This document shows, in pieces, positions 17,472-25,791 of a DNA stretch of 64,000 bases. The notes under the pieces were generated by a model. That model made no database searches, was not told where the DNA came from, and saw nothing but the letters and a program-made list of their open reading frames with translations. How positions within the stretch are numbered: the stretch's first letter is position 1; every line of letters begins with the position of its first letter. Both the position numbers and the translations under genes were made by a program. This DNA is from Actinomycetota bacterium (GTDB taxonomy: Bacteria; Actinomycetota; Acidimicrobiia; Acidimicrobiales; Palsa-688), in contig JAJPKN010000052.1 in NCBI GenBank assembly GCA_021323695.1, forward strand, positions 1 through 64,000, read 5' to 3'.

Positions 17472-18476
17472 GTGGTGTTGAGCAAGGTGCCGTTCGGAAG
17501 CACAGGTATGGAGGTCACCCGTGTTGGGTTTGGAGCGTGGGCTGTAGGAGGCGGAGGATGGGCCTTTGGCTGGGGGGCGCAGGACGACGAGAAGTCGGTG
17601 GCGGCTCTGCGCCATGCCGTCGAGGCTGGGGTGAACTGGGTTGACACCGCTGCGGTTTACGGGCTGGGCCACTCGGAACGGGTGGTGGCTGAGGCGTTGA
17701 GGGGGATGCCTGAGGCCGACAGGCCGTACATATTTACAAAATGCGGGCTCAGGTGGAACGAGGAGGACCCCTACGAGCCGCAGCGGAGGGTGGGTGCTCC
17801 GGCCAGCATAAGGTGGGAGGTAGAGCAGTCGCTGGAGCGTTTAGAGGTCGAAAGGATCGACCTTTACCAGATGCACTGGCCAGCTGAGGACGGTACTCCG
17901 CTGGAGGAGTACTGGGATGCTTTGTTGCGGCTGAAGGAAGAGGGAAAGATCAGGGCGGCGGGTCTCAGCAACCACAGCGTCGCCCAGCTGGAGGTAGCTG
18001 AGAAGCTTGGGCACGTAGACAGCTTGCAGCCGCCGTTTTCAGCCATCAGGCGGACGAGCGCCCCTGAGATAGCTTGGTGCGCGGCCCACTCGACAGGGGT
18101 CATCGTCTACAGCCCCATGCAGTCAGGCCTTCTTAGCGGGACGATGACGGCCGAGCGGGTGCGTGCGCTGGAGGACGACTGGCGTGCGAGGGACCCGGAG
18201 TTCCAAGGGGAGCGCCTGGCGCGCAACTTGGCGTTGGCCGACGCGCTGCGTCCCATTGCAGCCCAGCGAAAGGTGAGCGTGGGCGCTATAGCCGTTAGCT
18301 GGGCGCTTTCGTGGCCCGGCGTAACTGGAGCGATCGTGGGCGCTCGGGACGCGGCTCAGGTAGATGGCTGGCTTCCGGCAGCTTCCTTGGAGCTGACGAC
18401 CGAGGAGCTGGGCGCAATCTCAAAGGCGATCGTGTCAACAGGAGCGGGTGATGGGCCGGTCCGGCCTGAAGAGTGA
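17472..18476 (+). CDS. Aldo/keto reductase
   Basis: NADPH-type oxidoreductase of 334 residues with a TIM-barrel sequence pattern. The catalytic tetrad is visible as Asp in WVDTAAVYG, Tyr in the same block, Lys in FTKCG and His in QMHWP. The cofactor-binding C-terminus contains GAIVGARDAAQVDGW. Members reduce or oxidise sugars and aldehydes. Relatives in sugar loci act as L-fucose/galactose or similar dehydrogenases, which is a hint only. GTG 17472 has AGGAGG about seven bases upstream. It follows the importer in the same direction and precedes a second zinc dehydrogenase. Confidence 0.9.
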   Translation: MVLSKVPFGSTGMEVTRVGFGAWAVGGGGWAFGWGAQDDEKSVAALRHAVEAGVNWVDTAAVYGLGHSERVVAEALRGMPEADRPYIFTKCGLRWNEEDPYEPQRRVGAPASIRWEVEQSLERLEVERIDLYQMHWPAEDGTPLEEYWDALLRLKEEGKIRAAGLSNHSVAQLEVAEKLGHVDSLQPPFSAIRRTSAPEIAWCAAHSTGVIVYSPMQSGLLSGTMTAERVRALEDDWRARDPEFQGERLARNLALADALRPIAAQRKVSVGAIAVSWALSWPGVTGAIVGARDAAQVDGWLPAASLELTTEELGAISKAIVSTGAGDGPVRPEE

Positions 18477-18600
18477 GGCCAACCTTACGGTTCAGGTCAC
18501 TGGCCGTGGAGCGGTGTGGTCGCCGCCGGGGGCCCAGCGGGTCAGCAACAGGCTCACGCGTCCGGCTTTATCGTCCAGGTCGCGTCAAACCTCAGCAACT

Positions 18601-18608
18601 GTCTAGAC
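18601..18608. promoter_or_regulatory. GTCTAGAC palindrome in the gap before the second dehydrogenase
   Basis: A perfect 8-bp palindrome lies 108 bases before the zinc dehydrogenase start, in a 240-base gap with no gene. GTCTAGAC is the core seen in HutC-type GntR operators, so it may be a site for the UTRA regulator at 5187. Nothing else was recognised in this gap. Confidence 0.35.
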
Positions 18609-18716
18609 GGACGCAACTTGGGTTCGCGCCCCCGGCTCGCCTGCTTGTTCTGCAACGGCCCACAAAGGTGAGCTGGAACGTTGGGGTGCATAAAACGACT
18701 GGGTAGGGAGATCTAG

Positions 18717-19742
18717 ATGAAACAGGTGGTGATCCGTTCTGCTGGTGAGGTCGGCTACGAGGACGCTCCGTTGCCCGAGCCCGGGCCAGGAGAGGTGCGC
18801 ATCAAGCCCTCGGTTGTCGGGATATGCGGGTCTGACTTGCACGCCTTGGCTGGTGAGCACCCGTTCATTCCGCTGCCTTGCTCGCCCGGGCATGAGGTGA
18901 GCGGTGTCATCAGTGCCCTAGGCCCAGGGGTCACGGAGCTCGAGCTCGGCTCCCGGGTCCTGTTGGAGCCGAACATCGTTTGCGGCGAGTGCGAGTACTG
19001 CAGGTCCGGCCGCTACAACCTTTGCGAGAATCTAGTGGTCGTCGGCTGCCAAGGGCCGGGTGCGATGGCCGAGGAGCTGGTCGTGCCGGCAAGCCGGCTG
19101 CACAAAGTGCCTGAGGCCATGACCGACGCGGCGGCGGCGCTGGTGGAGCCTATGGCTACTGCAGTGCACGCCTTGCGGGTGGCGCGAGACGTGCCAGGCG
19201 GGCGAGTCGTGGTGCTTGGTGCTGGTTCGATCGGGCTCCTGATGCTGCTGGCGGCGCGAGCCGCTGGTGCCTCCCGAGTGGTCGTCTCCGAGCCGAGGCC
19301 AGCCAAGCGTGAGCGAGCGTTGCGCCTCGGGGCGAGCGCTGTTTTCGACCCTGGCGACCCAGCGCTCGTGCCAAAGGTCAGGAACGAGCTTGGGGGCCAC
19401 GCTGACGTGGTCCTCGACTGCGTATCTGTCCAAGCGTCGATGTCGCAGGCAATTGCCATGGCCGAGAAGGGGGGGGCGGTGATAGTGGTCGGCGTGCCCG
19501 CTGCGGACGTGAATATACCGCTCGCGATCGTCCAGGACCGCGAGATAAGGCTTGAAGGCAGCGCGATGTACACGCGCGTCGACATGCAAAGGGCGATCGA
19601 GCTAGTCGGTGCCCCAGGTTTCCCGCTCCATGAGCTTGTGACGGCCACATTGCCGTTCGACAAGGCACCAGAGGCATTTGACCTTGCCGCCAGCGGGGAC
19701 CAAGTCAAAGTCCAGCTGGTCGTAAACGAGATGGGCAAGTGA
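18717..19742 (+). CDS. Second zinc-dependent MDR dehydrogenase
   Basis: Dehydrogenase of 341 residues. Catalytic zinc ligands are in GICGSD and GHEVSG, the structural zinc cysteines in CGECEYCRSGRYNLC, and the nucleotide motif is GAGSIG. It belongs to the sorbitol/threonine dehydrogenase group and is a distant paralogue of the enzyme at 8565. Its stop overlaps the SDR start, so the two probably work consecutively, for example oxidising a sugar alcohol and then a second hydroxyl. Substrate not assignable from sequence. Confidence 0.9.
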   Translation: MKQVVIRSAGEVGYEDAPLPEPGPGEVRIKPSVVGICGSDLHALAGEHPFIPLPCSPGHEVSGVISALGPGVTELELGSRVLLEPNIVCGECEYCRSGRYNLCENLVVVGCQGPGAMAEELVVPASRLHKVPEAMTDAAAALVEPMATAVHALRVARDVPGGRVVVLGAGSIGLLMLLAARAAGASRVVVSEPRPAKRERALRLGASAVFDPGDPALVPKVRNELGGHADVVLDCVSVQASMSQAIAMAEKGGAVIVVGVPAADVNIPLAIVQDREIRLEGSAMYTRVDMQRAIELVGAPGFPLHELVTATLPFDKAPEAFDLAASGDQVKVQLVVNEMGK

Positions 19743-20506
19743 TGGACGGGGCATTTCGTTTGGACGGCAAGGTGGCGCTTGTCACCGGTGGCCGCCGGGG
19801 CCTCGGGCACGCGTTTGCTGAGGCGCTCGCGTCCGCAGGGGCGCGAGTAGCCATCAGCTCAAGGCAGTTAGATGACGCGGCTCAGGTAGTAGAAACCATG
19901 CGCGCCCAAGGGCTCGAAGTCATGGCCGTAAGCGGCGACGTCACCTCCTATGGCGACGTAGAGGCAATGGTGGCTGCTGTCGAAGCGGCTTATGGCCCGC
20001 TCGACGTCCTGGTGAACAATGCCGGGGTGGTCGAGCACAGGCCCTCGCTTGAGGTCACCCCGGAGTCGTGGCATGACGTGGTGTCTGTCAACCTCGACGG
20101 CGTATGGTACTGCTGCCAGGTAGCCGGGCGTGGGATGGTCGCCCGCAAGAGGGGCACCATAGTCAACATCGGCTCAATATCGGCCATGATCGTGAACCGG
20201 CCACAGTGGCAGCCCTCCTATAACGCGTCGAAGGCCGCCGTGCACCAGCTGACACGCTCGTTGGCCGTCGAATGGGCGCCCTACAACGTTAGGGTGAACG
20301 CCCTGGCGTTGGGCTACGTGCGCACGGAGATGTCACCTGACCCGACCGAGCCCGAGTACGTCCAGCGCTGGGTGGAGGACGTGCCGATGCGCCGGATGGC
20401 TAAGCCGCAAGAGGTGGCACCTGCAGTGGTGTTCCTAGCTAGCGAAGCTTCTAGCTTCATGACAGGCAGCGTCGTAGTAGCCGACGGTGGCTACACCTTG
20501 TGCTGA
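19742..20506 (+). CDS. Short-chain dehydrogenase/reductase, copy 1
   Basis: Classical SDR of 254 residues. It has the cofactor motif TGGRRGLG, NNAG, catalytic Ser in NIGSIS, and Tyr-x-x-x-Lys in YNASK. It resembles the gluconate 5-dehydrogenase / 3-ketoacyl reductase-like sugar SDRs. A GTG three bases upstream (19739) is an alternative start. It overlaps the stop of the zinc dehydrogenase. The copy at 24107 is about 81% identical by eye (48 differences) but encoded by more GC-rich DNA. Confidence 0.9.
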   Translation: MDGAFRLDGKVALVTGGRRGLGHAFAEALASAGARVAISSRQLDDAAQVVETMRAQGLEVMAVSGDVTSYGDVEAMVAAVEAAYGPLDVLVNNAGVVEHRPSLEVTPESWHDVVSVNLDGVWYCCQVAGRGMVARKRGTIVNIGSISAMIVNRPQWQPSYNASKAAVHQLTRSLAVEWAPYNVRVNALALGYVRTEMSPDPTEPEYVQRWVEDVPMRRMAKPQEVAPAVVFLASEASSFMTGSVVVADGGYTLC

Positions 20507-21084
20507 GGAGCCAGGTGTGCGTCACCTGCAGCACCGCCTCCGACCTCGCCGGACGAGGTGCTCGCCGAAGTCATGGCCGTCGGCTGGGGCCAGGTCCTTT
20601 ACAACACCTACGGCTATAGCGCCTGTTACCGAGGCCGCGAAAGCTCATGACATCCTGCCGGGCCGGGCAGACGACGCTCGCGCTCACGAGCCCCGTCACC
20701 CCTTGGTCAGGCGCGGGACGGCCTGGTGTGCATCGTCGCGTTGGTACCGTAGCCATGGGCCCATGAGAGCTGCGTCGCGTGCACTGCTCAGAGCGCTGGT
20801 GCCGAGGTCCGCTAGTGAGGCCAAGACGTTGTCGATGAAAGTGTCGTTTTGCGTCAGCGTCAAAGGTATTTCCTTCGCTCAGGGCGCAGATGCCGGGGGC
20901 ACCGTGAGGGGTACGTCCTCGGGTGGTTGATAACAAAATGAAGCGAGAGAGTGGGAGCAGGCATTGTATATTGCGGGCTATTTAGTGCAGGAGATCGTGC
21001 GGAGCGTCGGACGCGCCACGACCGGCCAAGACGAGTGGAGCCTCAGCTCTCCTGGGGGTCTTACGCGGCACGGGGTCTAGAGAA
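20507..21084. other. 578-base gap, no intact gene
   Basis: No frame with convincing coding character was found. Near 20547-20620 one frame reads DEVLAEVMAVGWGQVLYNTYG, which resembles the ATP-binding region of acyl-CoA synthetases but is short and not continuous, so it may be a remnant or chance. A 12-bp palindrome, CATGGGCCCATG, lies near 20754. The final 100 bases before 21085 are AT-richer and may contain the isomerase promoter, but no clear boxes were seen. Confidence 0.4.
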
Positions 21085-22434
21085 ATGGCAACTTTGAGGG
21101 CGCGTCTCGTGCCGCTCTACCTGACCTCGCCCGATGACCCTGAGTTTGTGAGCCATACTGAACGGCTGGCCGTGTTACTAGCAGACGAAGCAGAGCTGAT
21201 GGCACCCTTGGCCTTGGGGTCGGCACTGCCAGAAGCCGACGCCGTCGTCTTCCCGCAGATGGTTGGCGAGGCCTACCGTCGCGTGGACGACTTCCGTGGT
21301 CTCGACCTGCCGGTCCTTGTGCTCACCTCGGATTTTGGCACCATGGCCATGTGGGACTGGGAGATCATCAGCTACCTGCGAGCTGAGGGCGTGAACGTCA
21401 TGGCGCCTTACTCGCTGGACGGAGCAAGGACGGCTTGCCGTGCCCTAGCAGCCAAGCGAGAGCTGAGGATAGGCCAGTTCGTTGTTTACCAAGATCACCC
21501 TGGAGAAGGCGGCCAGCAGCCGAGCATTTTTAAGCGCTTCTACTGGTGGGAAGACGAGTGCTCTTTGCGCATCCAGGAAAAGTTTGGCCTGCGTATAAAC
21601 AAGCGCAGCTTTACTGAGCTTGGGGCTCGTGCGAAGGCCATCCCCGATGTGGTGGCGGCCAGTGAGTGGGAGCGACTGAGAGGTACGGTACCGCTAGCTG
21701 ACGTGAGCAACCGAGCGGTCCTGAGCGCCCTCAAGCTCTACCGGGCGCTACGCGACGACCTTGACCAACAGGACGGGGTCTTGGCCGTGGGCATCAACTG
21801 TCTCAACGAGTCGGCGTCTTCGGACACTACGCCCTGCCTTGCTTGGGATCTTCTCTACGCAGAGCGGGGCATTATCTGGGGGTGCGAAGCGGACATTGTG
21901 TCTATGCTGACTGAGGTTATCGTTCACCGCTCCCTCGTTTCGCCGGTGATGATGACCAACTTGTATCCCTTCTTGATGGGCCAGGCGGCATTGCAGCATG
22001 AAAAGATCCCAGCCTTCCCAGACGTCGACGACCCAGACAATTATGTGTTAGCAGCCCACTGCGGCTATCTGGGCGTATTGCCGCGGTCCTTCGCTGTGTC
22101 GTGGAAGCTTCGCCCCAAAGCTCTAGCTATCGTGGACGATAATGCCGTCGCCATTGATGCTAATCTCCCAGTCGGGTGGGTCACTTTGGTAAAGCTTGGG
22201 CCAAGGTTCGATACCCTGTTGGTGGTGCAGGGCGAGCTTAGCGGATATGCAGGCTTTGCTGGCTCTGATTGCCGCAACGGGGCCGTGGTGCGGGTGCCCG
22301 ACGGCCACGGACTTGTGGAGGCGCTTCCCTCGCACCATTCGGTGCTGACGACCGGGCATGATCTTGCTAGCCTCGAACTGGTCGGTCATGTCTTCGGGCT
22401 GCGGTTGGAGAAGATCGGCAATTGGGGCGGCTAA
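21085..22434 (+). CDS. L-fucose/L-arabinose isomerase-like protein
   Basis: Protein of 449 residues related to the C-terminal and middle domains of L-fucose isomerase family proteins (COG2407 type). Visible family features are an early sugar-binding-like domain with PQMVGEAYR and LTSDFGTMAMWDWE, a middle segment GINCLNES near the expected metal region and WGCEADIVSMLTEVI, in which Glu and Asp are plausible metal ligands. Such enzymes interconvert aldoses and ketoses, but many homologues have no proven activity. It closes the second half of the sugar locus. A 49-base scrap of a related gene is at 23140. Confidence 0.75.
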   Translation: MATLRARLVPLYLTSPDDPEFVSHTERLAVLLADEAELMAPLALGSALPEADAVVFPQMVGEAYRRVDDFRGLDLPVLVLTSDFGTMAMWDWEIISYLRAEGVNVMAPYSLDGARTACRALAAKRELRIGQFVVYQDHPGEGGQQPSIFKRFYWWEDECSLRIQEKFGLRINKRSFTELGARAKAIPDVVAASEWERLRGTVPLADVSNRAVLSALKLYRALRDDLDQQDGVLAVGINCLNESASSDTTPCLAWDLLYAERGIIWGCEADIVSMLTEVIVHRSLVSPVMMTNLYPFLMGQAALQHEKIPAFPDVDDPDNYVLAAHCGYLGVLPRSFAVSWKLRPKALAIVDDNAVAIDANLPVGWVTLVKLGPRFDTLLVVQGELSGYAGFAGSDCRNGAVVRVPDGHGLVEALPSHHSVLTTGHDLASLELVGHVFGLRLEKIGNWGG

Positions 22435-22566
22435 GCCTGGATCCGCGGCATAGGTAGGCACTGGCGGGGTCGCTGAACTGGGACCATCCGCGAAAAGTGC
22501 CCTTCCGTAAGGGAAAATGGTGGTCGTCAAACCAAGACCATCCCCCAACAGGAGGGCACCTTTCAG

Positions 22567-23139
22567 ATGCGTCAATCATCGCGCAACTTGGACGCCTTGG
22601 AGGTAGTTTTCGACGACCCCAACGCGGTCGCCAACGGTGGGCTCGTGCTCCCCATGACCCTCGCCGACCGGCTCGGGCTGAAAGAGCTGGTGGAGGGAAC
22701 GTGCACCTGGGCGACGCCCCCGGGCACGCCAACGTCGGCCAGAAGGCGATGGCGCTCGTGGCCTCGGCGCTCGTGGGCGGAGACTCGATCGACGACGCCG
22801 ACGTGCTTCGGACCGGGCGCGCCGACGCCCTGCTCGGGCGCTGGGTGCCTGCCCCGAGCACCCTCGGGACCTTCCTCCGCAGCTTCTCCTGGGCCGACGC
22901 ACGCAGCTTGGACAGGGTCTCCGCCGAGCTATTGAAGAGGGCCTGGGAGGCAGGGGCGGGGCCGGGGGACCGTCCGCTCACCATCGACGTGGGCTCCTCC
23001 ATCTGCCGGGCCTACGGGCTGAAGAAGGAAGGCGTCACCTTCGGCTACACCAAGGTCGGCTACACCAAGGTGAGAGGCCTGCACCCGCTGCTCGCGACGG
23101 CTTTGGGCCAGGTGCTCGGCGTGCGCCAGCGAGGGGGCA
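22567..23139 (+). pseudogene. IS1380-family transposase remnant, frameshifted and truncated
   Basis: The first 45 codons (SRNLDALEVVFDDPNAV and LVLPMTLADRLGLKELVEG) and the continuation in another frame from 22701 (VHLGDAPGHANVGQKAMALV, then GGDSIDDADVLRTG, APSTLGTFLRSFSW, LTIDVGSSICRAYG and GLHPLLAT) follow the IS1380 DDE transposase pattern. A one-base loss near 22700 breaks the frame. An in-frame 15-base tandem duplication gives GYTKVGYTKV. The catalytic DxDS block reads DVGSS. The C-terminal half is missing where the next fragment begins. Terminal inverted repeats were not identified. Confidence 0.82.
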
Positions 23140-23188
23140 GGCTCGGATTGCCGCAACGGAGCTTTCGTGAGGGTGCCCGACGGCCACG
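23140..23188 (+). pseudogene. 49-base fragment of the isomerase-like gene
   Basis: This segment matches 22261-22309 at 43 of 49 positions and encodes the same block, GSDCRNGA-VRVPDGH. It is joined directly to the end of the transposase remnant and followed by binding-protein sequence. It is a recombination scar from a second copy of the gene at 21085. Confidence 0.7.
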
Positions 23189-23191
23189 CGG

Positions 23192-23713
23192 CTCGGGTGC
23201 AAGGGCAACTTGACTGCGGGCGAGCCGCCCATGACTTGCGCGAACGGCCAGGTCAGCTATGTGGACACGGAGACCGGCCATTGGCTGCGGCCAGCCGCCT
23301 ACACGGCTATGCAGGACATCATTGGCAAGTACCCGAAACTGGCGGGTGTGTTCGTTGAGAACGAAGACATGGCTGTTGGTGCGCACACAGCTCTCGTGGC
23401 TGCTCACAAGACCAACGTGGTGGTGGTCTCCCAGAACGGCGCCCCGTACGGCCTGGCTGGGATCAGGGCTGGTTGGCTCAAGGCTTCCGACACGTGCTCA
23501 CCGGCACTCGAGGGCATCAACTCGGTCCGGCTGATCGACGCCTACCTGAACCACAAGATCTCTGGTGGCAAGCTTTACTACTCGTATTCGGTGTTCGTGA
23601 CCAAGGCCAATGTCGACCAAGCTGTGGGATGGACTATCTACCAGAACCCTAGCGCCGTAGCCAAGTACATGGCGAGGCCGTTGCTGACGCCAGTTGCGAA
23701 CCCACCCATGTGA
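23192..23713 (+). pseudogene. C-terminal half of a sugar-binding protein
   Basis: About 170 codons resembling the second lobe of Peripla_BP_4 sugar-binding proteins. GVFVENEDMAVGAHTAL matches the NDEMAVGA motif of the protein at 12273, and INSVRLIDAYLNHKISGGK fits the region after it. The signal peptide and first lobe are absent, and the frame runs back into the unrelated scrap at 23140. A TTG at 23210 could start a 167-residue product, but without an export signal it would not function as a transport receptor. DNA is more GC-rich than 12273, suggesting a different parent cluster. Confidence 0.75.
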
Positions 23714-24103
23714 CGAGGGCGGCCTCCGCGCGGGGTTGCGCAAGGTCCGTGCCCAGCGCGGGTGGGACCTTTAGGTTGAGCTGCCGGTTGGCTCGCCCCC
23801 GCAAGGGGCGGGCCGGCGGGCATCGGGGTGAGGCTGCGGCCCCGTCCCCGGCCAGGCCACTTGGGCGGCGAGCAGGGGCGCCTGGCCTTGGCGGCGTCCA
23901 CCGCCCCTCCTGGTCGCACTGGCAGCGCGCGGAGTCGTCCGGGGAGCCGGCGTGGCCCGCGCTGCGCGCCGGCCCAAGGCCGGCCCCCCGGGTCATGGCA
24001 CTGGCGGGGAAGGCGGGTGCCGTGGTAGTGGTGGGTGTCTTCACGGACGTGGGCGTAGTGCTGCCAGCAGCCCGCAAAGGGCTGCGGGCGAGGGAAAGGG
24101 GTC
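23714..24103. other. 390-base gap with hairpins, no gene
   Basis: Very GC-rich, with no supported coding frame. CGCCCC-CGCAA-GGGGCG near 23792-23808 could end the fragment upstream. GCAGCCC-GCAAA-GGGCTGC (24067-24085) lies 21 bases before the SDR start. AAAGGGG at 24095-24101 is the SDR ribosome site. Confidence 0.5.
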
Positions 24104-24106
24104 ATG

Positions 24107-24871
24107 ATGGACCAGGTGTTCCGCCTCGACGGCAAGGTGGCTTTGGTCACCGGTGGCCGCCGAGGCCTCGGACGAGCCTTCGCTGAGGCATTGGCTTCAG
24201 CCGGGGCGCGGGTGGCGATCAGCTCGCGGGAGCCAGACGAGGGGGCCAAGGCGGCCGGAGAGATGCGCGCCAAGGGCTTCGAGGCCATGGCCGTGACCGG
24301 GGACGTCACGTCCTACAGCGACGTGGAGGCCATGGTGAGGGCAGTGGAGGACGCTTACGGGCCGCTCGACGTCCTGGTCAACAATGCCGGCGTGGTCGAG
24401 CACAAGCCGGCCCTGGAGGTCACCCAGGAGTCATGGCGCGAGGTCATCTCGGTGAACCTGGACGGGCTGTGGTACTGCTGCCAGGTCGCCGGGCGGGGGA
24501 TGGTCGAGCGCAGAAGAGGGTCAATAATCAATATCGGGTCGATATCTGGGATGATCGTGAACCGGCCGCAGTGGCAGCCGGCTTACAACGCCTCCAAAGC
24601 CGCCGTGCACCAGTTGACGCGCTCTTTGGCGGGCGAGTGGGCGCCCTACAACATCAGGGTCAACGCCCTGGCACTGGGTTATATCCGTACGGAAATGTCC
24701 CCCGACCCGGCCGACCCCGAGTACCGGCAGCGATGGGTCACCGACGCGGCCATGCAGCGCATGGCGACCCCTGAGGAGGTGGCGCCGGCAGTCGTCTTCC
24801 TCGCCAGCGAGGCGGCCAGCTTCATGACGGGCAGCGTGGTCGTCATCGACGGTGGTTACACCGTTTGGTGA
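24107..24871 (+). CDS. Short-chain dehydrogenase/reductase, copy 2
   Basis: SDR of 254 residues with TGGRRGLG, NNAG, Ser in NIGSIS and YNASK. About 81% identical by eye to the SDR at 19742, with the same ends, so both probably use the same or very similar substrates. ATG 24107 is preferred over the adjacent ATG 24104 because it matches the paralogue and is five bases from AAAGGGG. No dehydrogenase gene precedes it here, only the remnants at 22567-23713. A strong terminator follows, and a decayed third copy of its 3' end is at 25574. Confidence 0.9.
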   Translation: MDQVFRLDGKVALVTGGRRGLGRAFAEALASAGARVAISSREPDEGAKAAGEMRAKGFEAMAVTGDVTSYSDVEAMVRAVEDAYGPLDVLVNNAGVVEHKPALEVTQESWREVISVNLDGLWYCCQVAGRGMVERRRGSIINIGSISGMIVNRPQWQPAYNASKAAVHQLTRSLAGEWAPYNIRVNALALGYIRTEMSPDPADPEYRQRWVTDAAMQRMATPEEVAPAVVFLASEAASFMTGSVVVIDGGYTVW

Positions 24872-24911
24872 CGGGCGGTTTGGTGGGGCCCGGCGCGGCC
24901 TTGACCTGACA

Positions 24912-24941
24912 ATCACCGGGCACCTGGCGCTGCCCGGTGAT
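24912..24941. terminator. Strong bidirectional hairpin terminator
   Basis: ATCACCGGGCA (24912-24922) pairs perfectly with TGCCCGGTGAT (24931-24941) across an eight-base loop. It lies between the convergent ends of the SDR (24871) and the monooxygenase-like gene (24953). No T-run, as is common in high-GC actinobacteria. Confidence 0.8.
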
Positions 24942-24952
24942 CCTGCCTTGGT

Positions 24953-25261
24953 TCAGTGTGCTGGCTCGACTGTGGCCCGCGGTAGGGCATGAACGGCATC
25001 GGGTGGCAATGCGAGGTGAGGTACTACGAGCTGGTCCCAACGAGCAAAGCCGCCCAAGCCCTTGAAGGTGACCATGTGCGCCTCGACGCTTTCCCATCGC
25101 ACTAAGAGCCAGTACTCGGAGGGCCTTTCCACTCCCCTGCACAGTTCGGCCCCGTGAAAACCGGGTGCTTGAGCCAATATGTCCTTGAACTCGTCAAAGG
25201 CGCGCTCAAATTGGTCGTCGTGGCCCGGCGCTACCGTCAAGCGAGCGACTTCTGTGACCAT
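24953..25261 (-). CDS. Antibiotic biosynthesis monooxygenase (ABM) domain protein
   Basis: Small cytoplasmic protein of 102 residues with the single ABM ferredoxin-like domain: VTEVARLTVAPGHDDQF, then FKDILAQAPGFHGAEL and YWLLVRWESVEAH. Members are dimeric quinol or heme-modifying monooxygenases, or proteins of unknown role. Met at 25261 starts the domain; an upstream in-frame start at 25297 adds 12 unconvincing residues. The gene stands alone between a terminator and remnant DNA, so its role is undefined. Confidence 0.8.
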   Translation of the reverse strand: MVTEVARLTVAPGHDDQFERAFDEFKDILAQAPGFHGAELCRGVERPSEYWLLVRWESVEAHMVTFKGLGGFARWDQLVVPHLALPPDAVHALPRATVEPAH

Positions 25262-25362
25262 GAGGCGATTATCTCTTCCCAGGGCTCCCCGAGGCAAGTG
25301 CCCAACCGCACCCGGCCCGGCTCAGCCAGGGGGCTGCTGAGGCCCAGGGCGCGCGCTCAGGC

Positions 25363-25712
25363 GGCCAGGGCCCACCCCTGCTGATGACGAAGGAGGGCCG
25401 CAGCCGGGCTGAGCCGTTCGGCCCGGGCACAATGGCCTATGTAACGGCCGGGCTGGGCGCACCCCCGCGTGAACGTTGGCAAACAGGCCCTCATTTTTTT
25501 GGCCTGGCCAGTCCGGCGCGGCCCAGCACGCTCTAGCTTCGTCATCGCGTCCGGTTGCCGGCGGGCGGACGTTGGCTGCCTCGCCCGCGAGGCAGCCAGC
25601 TTCATGACGGGCAGTCATGACGGGCAGCGTGACCGTCATCGGCGGTGGTTATCACGTTTGGTGACAGGACGGTTTGGTGGGCCGGCGTGGCACCGACGTG
25701 ACAATAACCGGA
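25363..25712 (+). pseudogene. Decayed chimera of cupin isomerase and SDR 3' end
   Basis: 25363-25505 aligns with the middle of the cupin isomerase gene (about 9921-10050), sharing blocks such as GGCCGCAGC, GAGCCGTT, CGGGCACA and ATGGCCTA/GTGGCCTA, but with indels that break the frame. From about 25574 it aligns with the end of the SDR at 24107 (LAREAASFMTGS versus LASEAASFMTGS) and continues about 50 bases beyond that gene's stop. A 13-base unit, TCATGACGGGCAG, is tandemly duplicated at about 25603. Neither part can encode a working enzyme. Confidence 0.75.
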
Positions 25713-25791
25713 CAATGACCTGGCTCGGGGTGCTGCCAGGTGCTCCTGGCTGACGTCCGGCGGCCAAGGGTGACGGTCAGGGGTGCCAGGT

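Noticed and set aside
18473-18706. Possible 77-residue protein before the second zinc dehydrogenase
   Set aside because: No ribosome site, no hydrophobic or domain pattern, and Arg-rich composition typical of chance frames.
20487-20930. Possible 147-residue protein in the gap after SDR copy 1
   Set aside because: It starts inside the SDR, changes character along its length and matches no family.
24953-25640. Other frames across the cupin/SDR remnant as new genes
   Set aside because: They mix frames of the decayed cupin and SDR pieces; alignment to those genes explains the sequence better.
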